The position numbers were made by a program, and so were the translations under genes. Of a DNA stretch of 64,000 nucleotides, positions 8,593 through 18,600 are shown one piece after another. The first letter of the stretch is position 1; each line of letters begins with the position of its first letter. The notes beneath the pieces were generated by a model that was not told the origin of the DNA, searched no databases, and saw only the letters and a program-made list of their open reading frames with translations. The DNA lies in assembly GCA_029976075.1 (NCBI GenBank), contig JARKNW010000011.1:91681-155680 (forward strand), in the 5' to 3' direction. The stretch comes from Pleomorphomonas sp. (GTDB lineage Bacteria; Pseudomonadota; Alphaproteobacteria; Rhizobiales; Pleomorphomonadaceae).

Positions 8593-9032
8593 CAAATCCT
8601 CCAAAGCTTGTGTAGTCTTATGAGTGTCGGAACTATAAATAAACTAAATGACTGGCTATACTTTCATGATTGTTATTTGATCCCATATACATTATTAAAA
8701 TTACATAAGACAAGCTTCTGAGATCCGAAATAATGTATATAAAATAGTTATTGATGTAGGCTGCAAATATATAATAGAACCAATTTTTACTATTAAAATA
8801 TGTATATTGCATATCTCATATTATGAATATTGTGTTCAGCAAACCTACTTGTTAGTTCCCGCATAATACGTTCAAAAATACGGCTAGCTGATCAACTTAA
8901 AATAAAGCAGATGCCATTAACCGTTGCAATGCGTATGTGAGCGGTATTAGACGTTCGTCGAGCTTAAACGAAGCACGTCGCGCCTTTCCATGGGGCAGTG
9001 CGCTTTGCCACGAGTTGCTGTCTGCTCAGGAC
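8593..9032. other. AT-rich intergenic stretch, probable promoter region of the cassette
   Basis: About 440 bases of very AT-rich sequence between the divergent cassette genes and the tail-tube gene. I see several TATAAT-like words (for example around 8770-8780) but no clear -35/-10 pair, and no ORF of note. It must hold the promoter of the minus-strand cassette. The last hundred bases (8937-9032) are GC-rich and open in the frame of the next gene, so they may be former coding or leader DNA of the late operon. Confidence 0.45.
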
Positions 9033-9611
9033 ATGTATGACAAGCTCTCGCTCATCAACTCATCGCTCAAGCGAACTAGTAACAACCCGGTCGACTTCGA
9101 AGGTGATGACAGCCCGGAATGGCTCGTCATGGACGATGCCTACGAAACAGAGCTGCCACTTCTGATCGAACGACGTGACTGGGGCTTTGCCTCGACTATG
9201 GCGGCCATGGTTCGGGTTGGTGCAAGCGACGATCCGCGCTTTGCCGATGCATTCGCGAAGCCGGTTGGCTGCCTGCATTTGAAGTCGGTCACCGTCAACG
9301 ACGTACCTGCGATCTACGACATCATCGACAACAAGGTCCATTGCACCGCCGGTGCTTACGTGCCGATGGCACGGTTCATCCGCATCCCGTCAGCTGATCA
9401 GTGGCCGCCGACCTTTCTTGAGACTCTCCGTCTGAAGCTGATGGCTCACGCCTATCGTGGCCTCAACGAGGACACTGGCGAGGCCGAGCGCACCGACGCG
9501 AAGGCAGAGGCCATGCTGTCCGAGGCTGCGACGCGCACCGGGCAGGAGAAGCCGCCGAAAGCAATGGTCAACTCCAAGCTCCGCGCAGCCCGGCGCATTC
9601 GGCGGGGATGA
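9033..9611 (+). CDS. Tail tubular protein A-like (gp11-type) protein
   Basis: The 192-residue protein starts MYDKLSLINSSLKRTSNNPV and continues PLLIERRDWGFASTMAAMVRVGA. This is the pattern of T7 gp11-like adaptor proteins, which form the ring joining portal and tail nozzle (LSLINSAL, then a conserved DW-F helix). The start at 9033 is preferred by this homology. The frame is open back to GTG 8937, at the edge of the AT-rich insertion, but those extra 32 residues do not look like the family. The stop overlaps the next gene (ATGA). Confidence 0.72.
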   Translation: MYDKLSLINSSLKRTSNNPVDFEGDDSPEWLVMDDAYETELPLLIERRDWGFASTMAAMVRVGASDDPRFADAFAKPVGCLHLKSVTVNDVPAIYDIIDNKVHCTAGAYVPMARFIRIPSADQWPPTFLETLRLKLMAHAYRGLNEDTGEAERTDAKAEAMLSEAATRTGQEKPPKAMVNSKLRAARRIRRG

Positions 9612-11749
9612 GCATGGCCCAGGCCGCACACATTGTCCGACAGGTCGACTTCTCAGGGGGCGAACTGCGTGAGGATCTGAAGCACCGCGACGACGTGCAA
9701 CAGGTCCAATGCGGCGCCCGTCAGATGGCGAACTGGCGCATCATGAGTTCGGGCGGTCTCACTGACCGGCCCGGCCGTATGGCACTTTTCAAGCAAGAAG
9801 GCCGAACCGAAACCATCGTGTTGCCCGGTGACTTGCGCTTCCGGCTGTCCTTCGGCGCCGGGACGATCTCCGTCCGCAACTCGGCTGGCGCGGTGGTCGC
9901 TTCAGATGCCGGCTACCCGTGGACCGAGGCAACGGTCGGCAAGGTATCTTTCGCCGTCATCTCCAGCGATATCGTCATTTGCTTCCCCGGCATGATGACG
10001 CGCGTCGTCAAGCGCGCGTCCGACGGAACGTGGTCATTCACCAACTGGGCGTTCACTACCGGCGCCCAGGGTGAGATCAGGGCGCCGTTCTATCGCTTCC
10101 CTGAGAGCTACGGGATCAAGCTCACGCCGTCGGCTCGAAGCGGTTCGATCACGCTCAACTTCTCCGCGGCCTTTCTGACTTCCGCCCATGTCGGTACGGT
10201 CATTCGCTACAAGACCTATCAGATCCTCATCACGGCGGTTACGACCCCGACGGTTGGCACTGGAACGGTTCTGCAGCCGCTTCCGCCCGCCCAGACAATC
10301 ACGCTTGCCAGCGCTGATGGTTTCCTGGTTGGCCAGGTGGTGAGCGGTTACACCAGCAACGCCACCGGCGAGGTGACGGCGGTGGCTGGCAACACAATCA
10401 CCGTTCAGATCAAGTCCGTCTTCACCGGCTTCCAGGCGTCGGAAAAGATCATCGGACCCATCAGCCGGTCGGACAGTTCAGCGGTCGCGGCGGCTGCCCC
10501 TCAGCCAACCGCCGATTGGGACGAGCAGGCGATTTCCGCCCGCCGTGGCTGGCCGCAGGCGTGCCTCTACGATCGCACGCGTTTGACGTTCTTCGATCTG
10601 CCGGCGGTGCCCGAGGGCGTCATCTGGTCCTCGCTCGACACCTACACCGACTTTCTCGTTGGCGCCGATGCGAACAACGCGATCTTCGAGCTGGTACCCG
10701 GCCGCAAGCATGTCCTCTACATGCTCGGCGGCCCGGATCAGTTCGTGTTTACGGACGATGGCGTCTTCTACGTGCCGATCAGCGCCAGCATTCCGCTGAA
10801 GCCCGGCAACGTCCAGTTCATCCAGATCTCTTCAGACGGATGCGGTCCGGTTCGGCCGGCGATCACCACCGAGGGAATTGTCTTCCTGAACGTCGGACTT
10901 CGACGTGCCATTGCCATCACATTGCTAGGCGCGGCTCAGAAGCCCTATGAGGCGACGGACATCAACGAGTTGGCCGACCATCTCCTGAACGCACCGGTCT
11001 GCATGGCGTTCTCGCGGGGCGACGCCAACTTTTCAGAGCGCTACCTGCATGTCGTGAATGCGGACGGGACGATGGCGGTCGCCAGGATGTCGAGCAATCG
11101 GCAGTGGGTTGGCTGGTCTCCGTGGTCGGGTGCCGGCTCGGTCAAATGGGTGTCGGCGCTCGGGACCGACATCCTCTTCAACGTCAGGTACTCCGGCGCA
11201 ACCATTGTTGAGAGAATGACCGACGATGTCGACATGGACGGCGTCGTCACGCTCAACAGTGTCGTGTCCAGCCTGTCGCCAAGCGCGGGGCAAGGTCCGT
11301 TGTGGTTTTGGGCGGGGGAGACGGTGGATCTTCAGGACGGTGGCCGCGATCTCGGAAACCGATCTATCGACGCTTCTGGCAACCTCATCACGCTCCCGAA
11401 CGACGATTTCTCGTCAGCCGGTATCCTCGCCGGTCGGGCGTGGGCGTCGACCATCGAACCCTTCGTTCCCCATGTCCCTGGTGGCACCGACTACAACCAG
11501 ACCCAGCGCCGCCGTCGTGTTCGGCAGGCAATGGTATCGGTGCTGCGCTCGACTGGCTTCTCGTGGGGAAGCCGGACTATCCCACCGGTTGCTTGGGGTG
11601 AGGAGGGCGGCAGCGCACCGGTGAAGCGTGAGGACACTCACAAATTCCGGCAGATGGGACGCCACATGGACCCGAGGCCCGGCCCGCTGGTGAAAGACCG
11701 GCCGGGCAGCCTGGAGATCATCGAAATCGGCTTGGAGGTGACCATCTGA
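9608..11749 (+). CDS. Tail nozzle-like structural protein (gp12-type)
   Basis: The 713-residue protein starts MSMAQAAHIVRQVDFSGGEL. It has the FSGGEL---L--R-D---Y--G-----N motif layout of large podoviral tail proteins (here VDFSGGELREDLKHRDDVQQ, then MANWRIMSSGGLTDRPG). The middle holds a short beta domain (TITLASADGFLVGQVVSG) like that often labelled ubiquitin-activating E1 FCCH in databases. By position after the gp11-like protein it should form the tail nozzle. It is beta-rich throughout. Its TGA overlaps the ATG of the next gene. Confidence 0.8.
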   Translation: MSMAQAAHIVRQVDFSGGELREDLKHRDDVQQVQCGARQMANWRIMSSGGLTDRPGRMALFKQEGRTETIVLPGDLRFRLSFGAGTISVRNSAGAVVASDAGYPWTEATVGKVSFAVISSDIVICFPGMMTRVVKRASDGTWSFTNWAFTTGAQGEIRAPFYRFPESYGIKLTPSARSGSITLNFSAAFLTSAHVGTVIRYKTYQILITAVTTPTVGTGTVLQPLPPAQTITLASADGFLVGQVVSGYTSNATGEVTAVAGNTITVQIKSVFTGFQASEKIIGPISRSDSSAVAAAAPQPTADWDEQAISARRGWPQACLYDRTRLTFFDLPAVPEGVIWSSLDTYTDFLVGADANNAIFELVPGRKHVLYMLGGPDQFVFTDDGVFYVPISASIPLKPGNVQFIQISSDGCGPVRPAITTEGIVFLNVGLRRAIAITLLGAAQKPYEATDINELADHLLNAPVCMAFSRGDANFSERYLHVVNADGTMAVARMSSNRQWVGWSPWSGAGSVKWVSALGTDILFNVRYSGATIVERMTDDVDMDGVVTLNSVVSSLSPSAGQGPLWFWAGETVDLQDGGRDLGNRSIDASGNLITLPNDDFSSAGILAGRAWASTIEPFVPHVPGGTDYNQTQRRRRVRQAMVSVLRSTGFSWGSRTIPPVAWGEEGGSAPVKREDTHKFRQMGRHMDPRPGPLVKDRPGSLEIIEIGLEVTI

Positions 11750-12210
11750 TGGGCTTCGCTCTTGGTATCGCCTCTCTCGGTCTCACGGCTGCCTCCGCGA
11801 TCTCGGAAGGCAATGCCAACGCGGCCGGCGCCAAGCATCAGGCACAGCAAGCGACCTATGCCGGTCAGGCAGCGCGCGCCAACGCCGACGCGACCGACGC
11901 CTATTACCGCGACGATCTCCGAACGACACTCGCCAACATCTCGGCGATCCGTTCGAGCGTTGGTCTCTCGGATAGCCCCACGTCGTCAGCCATCGCCGAC
12001 GAGAACCGCCGCGTCTCCGACAACGAGCGGATTGCGAAGGTCGCGGGTATCCGGGCGCAGGCGAACCAGTATTCCGAGGATGCCAAGTTCTACCAGTCGG
12101 CGGCCAAGCAATACGCCGGCATCGGTATGCTCAAAGCCGTCGGTGGCTTGGCTGGCGGACTCTATCAGATGGGACAGGACGGAGCTTTCAAGGGGGTATT
12201 CGGTGGCTGA
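11749..12210 (+). CDS. Internal virion protein, small (ejection protein candidate)
   Basis: The 153-residue protein is alanine-rich and helical. It has a hydrophobic N-terminus (MGFALGIASLGLTAASAIS), a central coiled region and a glycine-rich hydrophobic end (IGMLKAVGGLAGGLYQMG). It precedes two very large proteins, as gp14 precedes gp15 and gp16 in T7, where the three are ejected into the cell to make a channel across the envelope. The role is inferred from size, composition and order. It overlaps the next gene by eight bases. Confidence 0.75.
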   Translation: MGFALGIASLGLTAASAISEGNANAAGAKHQAQQATYAGQAARANADATDAYYRDDLRTTLANISAIRSSVGLSDSPTSSAIADENRRVSDNERIAKVAGIRAQANQYSEDAKFYQSAAKQYAGIGMLKAVGGLAGGLYQMGQDGAFKGVFGG

Positions 12211-15200
12211 TCTTCTTCCTTCCGTCCAGCGCTCGCCAGCGCTCACCGAAGCGCCAAACTCCATGGTCTCGGCCGGCGACTACGCGCGCCTTGGTGCTGC
12301 ATGGGGCGGGGCATTCGATAGCCTGAAAGGCACCGTGGACGACATCGCTCTGAGCTATGGCAAGAAGACAGGCGAGGAGGAGGGCTACAAGTCCGTTCAG
12401 CGGGACGCGAACGGCAACATAGTGGTGCAACAGCTCCCGGCCTCCGGTCTGGTCGGACGCGCGGCCGATGCCTATCGAGACACTGCGCTCGCGGCGCAGG
12501 GCGCCCGCGCACAGACCTCGCTCAGCCTTCAGGCTCAGGATCTCTACACCAAGCTTTGGGCGCCCAAGGAACAGGGCGGCGGCGGCGGCGATCCGCAGTG
12601 GTTTGCCCAGCAATGGAAAGAGGCTTCAATCGGAGCCGCCCAGAACGCCACCGGTGGCGATCAGTTCCGCTTGCAGCAGCAAGCCGAGGAGATCGGCGCA
12701 CCCTATATGCGCCGGGCCATCGAGCAGCGGGCGAGCCTCGACAGCGAGGCGAACACCAAGACGCTGCTCGGTCATATCGACTTGCTTACGAACGATGCGT
12801 CGCAGTTGGCGCGCTCGGCCTACAACGGGCCGGAGTTTCAGAAGGCCGTCGCCGATATCCAGCATTCCTATGATGTGCTCGCCGCCGATCCGAGAAGCGG
12901 CATTACGCCGGAGCTTGCCAAGCAGGGCATGACGCGGCTGACCAGTACCCTTGCCGCTGAGGCGACCATGGGAGCGGTTGAGCGTGCCTACGACCCGGCG
13001 AATGGCGGCAGTGCCAAGGCGGCGCTCGCGCTGGCCGACAGCTTCGAGACTGACGATCAGTTCAAGGATCTCAGTCCCAGCGATCGTAAGAGCTATCGGG
13101 CGATGGGCTACGCCTATGTTCGCGGCCAGGAGCAGGAGAAACGGGCCGCCGTTACCGTGCTTTCGCCTGAAGTCGATCGGATGGTACAGTCGCTCAACGC
13201 CGGTATCGACGTTCCGCAGTCGTCGCTTGACGGGTTGATCAGCGATCTTTCGAACGCGGGAGGCTACCGCCAAATCCAATCCCTGATGGCCGCCAAGCAT
13301 CAGGCGGACACGACCCGGCAGCTTCAGGCTCTGACTCCAGAAGAGCTTGCCGCGCGTGGCTCGGGGCTGTTGGGCCAAACCCCGCTGATGCGCTCGGAAA
13401 GCGGCGGACGTCCAGACGTGGTGAACGACCTAGGCTATGCGGGCCTCTATCAGTTCGGAGCGCCGCGTCTCGCCGATCTTGGTGTCTATACGCCTGGCGC
13501 CGGTGAAGACCTGAAATCATGGTCGAAGACGGGCAAGGACGCGCCGGGCAAATGGAGCGGAACATTCTCCATCCCCGGCTTCCCTGACGTGAAGACGCTC
13601 GACGATTTCCGGGCGAACCCAGCAGCCCAGCAGGAGGCATACAGGCTCCATATCGAACGGATGGATGCCGATATTCAGAAGAATGGGCTGGACCGTTTCA
13701 TCGGCCAGACGATTGGTGGAGTGAGCATCACCCGCGATAGCATCCGAAACATGATGCACCTTGGCGGGACAGAGGGAGCAATCCGCTATCTGACCAGTGG
13801 TGGCGTCGACAACCCCTCTGACGCGAACGGGACCAGTCTATCGGACTATGCCAGCATGGGCGCCAAAGGAGAGGGCGCTGCAGTCCCGACCGGCTCCTAC
13901 GTCGTCGACACCGCTATGTCTGCCGGGGACGATCAGCCGATGGCCACCACTGGCGACGGCTACGATTTCTTGGCATTTCGCAAGGTCGCTCGCGACATGA
14001 TCGGCGCGCAAATCCCGCGAATGCTTCAGGCTCTCGACGCGTTTGAAGTTCCCGACGCCGGCCAGTTCCGCACGCTCGGCAATCTGATCCAACTCGCCGG
14101 CACGCCTGATGACGCCCGTAAGTACACCGAGCTTGCGGTGAAGGCGAAAATGACCGAGGCGGCGCAGGAGCTGCCGGCTGACCAGTATCAGGCATTCGTC
14201 GGCAGTACGATCGACGAGATCCGGCAAGGATCAAACACCGAGCTCAAGGCCCTGATCCCCAACATCGAGGACACTGCCAAGAGCCTCGTCGCCCAGTTCA
14301 AGAGCGATCCGCACGCGGCCGGCCAGCGGCTTGGGATGGACCTCCCGAGCCTCAGGGCGCCGCTGCCGCTGGATCAGCCAGACGCGATGCCGGCGGCACT
14401 TCAGGCCCGTTTCAAGGACAATCAGAAGATTGCGGCCCATTCCGGCTCACAGCCGTCGTTGCTCACACCGGCTGAGGAAACCCGATTTGGCGACGTGATG
14501 CGGTCTCAATCGGCGGCGGTTGTCGCCGGCACGCTGAACAGTCTCGCATCCATGGATCGCGACAGCCTGAAAGCCACTCTTTCTTCAAAGGATGTCTCCG
14601 GCGCCATCGTGGCGATGTCGAACAGTCCGGATTGGCAGAAGGCGTCCAGCGCCTTTGGCTTCATGGATCAGGTTGACCAGAAGATGCCGCTCGACTTCAA
14701 CGAGCTGTTCGGACAGAAGGCGGCCGGAGATCTCGACGAGTGGAAGCACAAGCTGTCATTCGTTCCGCCCGAGGAGTTCCAGAAAGAGCGGATGGCGGCT
14801 CTCGACCCGGCTGCCAAGGAAGCCCGAAAGACACTTTCCGAGCAGGCATCGAAGGCATTTGCGAAGAGCTACCCGAAGCCATCGGACGTTGTCGGTTTGC
14901 TGGATAATCGCTCGTGGTTCAATCCGGCGGGCTATTTGACCAGTGTTGCGCCGGTCTCTGATGGGCCGCTCGGCAGTGAGGGCCAGCTCTACGCGGAGTT
15001 CTCCAAAAACTTCAACGATGCTTACGTCCGCAACGGCGGAAACGAGAGCGCTGCGGCCGAGTTCGCGGCCAAGCAAACCGCGCAGAAGTGGGCGCCATCC
15101 GTGGCTAACGGCGGTCGGATCATGGCTAATCCGCCGGAGAGGTATCTGGCGCCTGTCGATGGCTCCTACGACTACCTTCACGACCAACTCGTCACCGATA

Positions 15201-15652
15201 TCGCCAAGCACTACGGGGCCGAGCCGCCCGACTGGTTGCGCGATTTTGCGATGGCTGGCGTGGAGGCCTTTGGCGGCCGGGTATCTGTTCGCGAGCCCAA
15301 GTCGCACGGCACTACCGGATACTACTCGATCGACAAGGCCATGGGACCCGATGACGGCAAGCCGATGCCGCAAAACTATGGCCTTGTGGCGGATCAGATC
15401 ACCGAGACGCGTGCGTCCAACAAACAAACCCCGACCTATCGCGTAGTTGTCCAAGGTAACGACGGGGCGTGGCATTTGCTCGAGCAGTCGCCCGGTGTGC
15501 CGCTTCGCTTCATGCCGGATAGGGAGGCTGCCGAGGCTCCGGTGAGAGCTGAGCGAGAAAGGCGCGACGCCGACCAACGAGCCTTTGCGCGCATCGGAAA
15601 GCCTCTGAGCCTTGAAGATCGCGATGAGGCTCGCCCCTACAAGCTCCCCTGA
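12203..15652 (+). CDS. Large internal virion protein with lytic-transglycosylase-like domain
   Basis: The 1149-residue product starts at GTG 12203 (MADLLPSVQR), with AGGGGG just upstream; earlier in-frame codons lie inside the preceding gene. Residues around 390-430 read LMRSESGGRPDVVNDLGYAGLYQF, the E-S-G-G ... G-Y-GLYQF pattern of SLT/lysozyme-like peptidoglycan hydrolases found in phage ejection proteins (E of RSESGG as the likely catalytic acid). The rest is long helical sequence. It would be packaged inside the head and help DNA cross the cell wall at infection. Length fits T7 gp16-like proteins. Confidence 0.8.
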   Translation: MADLLPSVQRSPALTEAPNSMVSAGDYARLGAAWGGAFDSLKGTVDDIALSYGKKTGEEEGYKSVQRDANGNIVVQQLPASGLVGRAADAYRDTALAAQGARAQTSLSLQAQDLYTKLWAPKEQGGGGGDPQWFAQQWKEASIGAAQNATGGDQFRLQQQAEEIGAPYMRRAIEQRASLDSEANTKTLLGHIDLLTNDASQLARSAYNGPEFQKAVADIQHSYDVLAADPRSGITPELAKQGMTRLTSTLAAEATMGAVERAYDPANGGSAKAALALADSFETDDQFKDLSPSDRKSYRAMGYAYVRGQEQEKRAAVTVLSPEVDRMVQSLNAGIDVPQSSLDGLISDLSNAGGYRQIQSLMAAKHQADTTRQLQALTPEELAARGSGLLGQTPLMRSESGGRPDVVNDLGYAGLYQFGAPRLADLGVYTPGAGEDLKSWSKTGKDAPGKWSGTFSIPGFPDVKTLDDFRANPAAQQEAYRLHIERMDADIQKNGLDRFIGQTIGGVSITRDSIRNMMHLGGTEGAIRYLTSGGVDNPSDANGTSLSDYASMGAKGEGAAVPTGSYVVDTAMSAGDDQPMATTGDGYDFLAFRKVARDMIGAQIPRMLQALDAFEVPDAGQFRTLGNLIQLAGTPDDARKYTELAVKAKMTEAAQELPADQYQAFVGSTIDEIRQGSNTELKALIPNIEDTAKSLVAQFKSDPHAAGQRLGMDLPSLRAPLPLDQPDAMPAALQARFKDNQKIAAHSGSQPSLLTPAEETRFGDVMRSQSAAVVAGTLNSLASMDRDSLKATLSSKDVSGAIVAMSNSPDWQKASSAFGFMDQVDQKMPLDFNELFGQKAAGDLDEWKHKLSFVPPEEFQKERMAALDPAAKEARKTLSEQASKAFAKSYPKPSDVVGLLDNRSWFNPAGYLTSVAPVSDGPLGSEGQLYAEFSKNFNDAYVRNGGNESAAAEFAAKQTAQKWAPSVANGGRIMANPPERYLAPVDGSYDYLHDQLVTDIAKHYGAEPPDWLRDFAMAGVEAFGGRVSVREPKSHGTTGYYSIDKAMGPDDGKPMPQNYGLVADQITETRASNKQTPTYRVVVQGNDGAWHLLEQSPGVPLRFMPDREAAEAPVRAERERRDADQRAFARIGKPLSLEDRDEARPYKLP

Positions 15653-15659
15653 GGAATCT

Positions 15660-18600
15660 ATGCCCCTTATTTCCGAAGACGAAGACCTCCGGCAGATCGG
15701 CCCGGCTCCCCGGCAAATGACCGGGGCTCCTGCTCCAGATCCGTTCGCTCAGAAGCCGACGTTCGCGCAATCGATCGATGCGGCATGGCAGGAGGGGGTT
15801 CCCTATGCGGCATACGAGTTCGGCCGCAAGGTCTACGACCTCCTGTCATCAGATCCGTCGGCCGATCTCGATCCGACCCACAACCCGTTCGCACTGATCA
15901 AAGGCACGAAGTACGAAGTCGAGCACGCCGACGAGTTCATAGGCTCTCCAAACGAAGCGGCTACGCGCGCCATCATGGCTAAGATCGACGCACGAGATGA
16001 GCGGCTGAAGACCCTTTCCGATGCGGGATGGATGGGCACGGTGACGCAAGTTGGTGTCGGCGCTGCTGACCCGACCAACTACATCCCAATCATAGACGTG
16101 CTGTCGGGCGCCGCTAAGGGAATGACGATGGCACGCGTCGCTGCTCGGTCGGCGGCTCTTGGCGCGGCCCAGGCGACCGTCGGCGAGGCGTTTCTTCAGG
16201 CAACACAGCCGGGACGCGGCTGGGAGGAGGGCGCGGGCAACATCGCTTCAGCGACGATTCTTTCTGGCTTGGTGGGAGCCGGCCTTGGCTATCTGACCAA
16301 GCAAGAGATCGCGTCGCTAACTCAGGGAATGGATAAGTTTCGCGCGGAGGCTACGGCACATATCGCGGGAGCGTCCATGCCGCAGTCTGCCGGCGCCGCC
16401 GCCTCGGATGCACGCCAACTTGAACAGGTACCGTACCTTCCGAAGCCACTCCAGAACATCAGCGACAGCCTTTCCCCGACCGGCCGCGTTTGGTCGAGTC
16501 AGTCGGTTCAGGCCCGACGCACCTTGGCAGACCTCGCCGAAACGCCCCGCATGTTCACCGACAACGAGAAGGGCATCACCACCACGGGCGACGGGCTTCC
16601 GCCTCTTGATCGCGCTGTTCGGCAATGGACAGCGCCGGCGCTGGCCCAGGCCGACGGTGTGCTTCGTGATGCCTATGTGGACTATCGGTATGGACCAAAT
16701 TCGCCCAAAGCCCCAATGCTCCAGGCTGGATGGCAGCAACTACGCGGAACGACGCCGGAAGGTATTTTGTCGCCTAAGGAGTTCAACGAGGCAGTCTTCG
16801 ACGCCCTCTATTCTGGCGACAAGAGCCCCATTCCACAGGTTCAACAGGCGGCCCAACACATCAGGTCGACGATCCTCGATCCTGTGACGGAAGCCGCAAA
16901 GGCAACCACCGGGGCCGACGGACGTGCTTTGCTCGGCGATGTAGGAGCCCCGGCCGGAGATGAGAGCTTCGCCCCTCGTCTTTGGGACAAGATCGCTATC
17001 ACTCGGAAGCGCGACAAGTTCATCGCCACCACAACAGATTGGCTGAGGGGACAGCAGGCGCAGAAGGCGGAGATTCAAGCGCGGTTGGCGAGCTGGCAGG
17101 CTCACGCCGATGACCTCGATGCCCGCATCTTGAAAAAGCAGGGAGCCATAGAGACACTTGAACGCCAGCTGTCGAAAGCCAGCGATAAAGCGGACGAGAT
17201 GACTTCGCTCAACAAGTTCGCCAACCGGCGAGCAGGCGATCTGCGGCAGGGAGCGGATCGGGCGGGCAAACTCGATAACGCTCGCGGTGGGGCGGTGTTC
17301 GAGACGCGCGTCCGCAATCGCGGCAACGAGCTTCAGGACCGGGCAAGCGGTAAATCGGCGGAGCTAGAAAAGCTCTATGACGATCTCGACGAGCTCCATG
17401 AGCTCCGCAACAGCGCCAGGAAGCAGATTGAAGAAGAGCTTGGGAAGTGGCGGGGCAAGTCCACGGCCGAGGTGAAGGCCGCGCTGAAGGCTCGGGCCAA
17501 GGCTGAAGCCGAGCGTGACGCGGCGAAAGCGGCCGGCACCTATCAAGGGCACGGTGAGCGGTTGACCTCAGCCGATGACGTGGTGGACAGTGCTGTTCGC
17601 CGCATTCTGGCTTCAGATCGCAATCTGTCCGACGGCGAACTTCGCGACCGCGCCAATCAGATCGCTGATCGTATCCTAAGCACGCCAGACGGGCGCCTGC
17701 CGTACGATGAGCCGTCGCGATACGCGGAAGGCGGCGTTGGCGGTGGTGAAGTGCGCGGCTCGTTGAACGAGCGCGAGTTCGGCATCCCCTCGGCCATGGT
17801 GCGCCAGTTCCTTGTCCGTGAGCCGACGGAAGTGCTGCACGCCTTCCTTCGGACGACGGTGCCGGACATCCTTCTTACGCGCCGCTTCGGCGACGTGCGC
17901 ATGACCGAAGCGCTGAAGAAAGTGACCGAAGAGTACGCGGCCAAGGCAGCGCAACTCAACTCCGAGAAGGCGAGGGTAAAACTCGAGGCCGAAAAGCAGC
18001 GCGTCCTTCGCGATCTCGCTGCCGTTCGTGACCGGGTGCGAGGCATCTACGGCTATAGCGCAGATCCTGGCGTGCGAAAGCTGGCCTCGATTGCACGAGC
18101 CCTACGAAGCTGGGGGCTGGCGACCGACATGGGCTCGTCGCTCCTGTCGAGCCTCAACGACTCGGTTGGTGCCGTCTTCCGCTTTGGCCTGGAAGGCGCC
18201 TTCCGTTCGGCATGGCGGCCATTCTTCAAGGGGCTAATCACCGATACGAAGTTCAACGCCACTGCCCGCCGGCAGGCGCGGGCGATGGGCATTGGCCTCG
18301 ACATGCACCACGCCCTCAACGGTCGGCAGTTGGGCGATGTCATCGACTATTACAAAGCCGGTTCTGGCGTTGAGAAGTTGGCTGGTTGGGCTGGCGACAA
18401 GTCGATGATCGCCAACGGTATGGCGCCATATACCGACCTCATGAAGACGATGGCCACGACGGCAGCCAGTGACGAGCTTCTCCGCATGTGCCAGCGCGTA
18501 GCAGCCGGAACGGCAAGCAAAACAGACGTGCGCGATCTGGCGGCCGCGAACATTGCGCCTGACAAGGCAGCACGCATCTGGAAGCAACATGAGGTTTCGG

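Larger units (their letters stand above)
6960..8936. mobile_element. AT-rich foreign cassette inserted in the prophage late genes
   Basis: Between a GC-rich capsid block and a GC-rich tail block lies about 2 kb of visibly AT-rich DNA with a different codon style. All three of its probable genes read on the minus strand, against the whole late operon. No transposase, integrase or terminal inverted repeats are visible, so it looks like a phage cargo (moron-type) insertion rather than an insertion sequence. The left edge falls inside a small virion gene and the right edge just before the tail-tube gene start at 9033. Exact borders are approximate because they are judged by composition. Confidence 0.75.
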
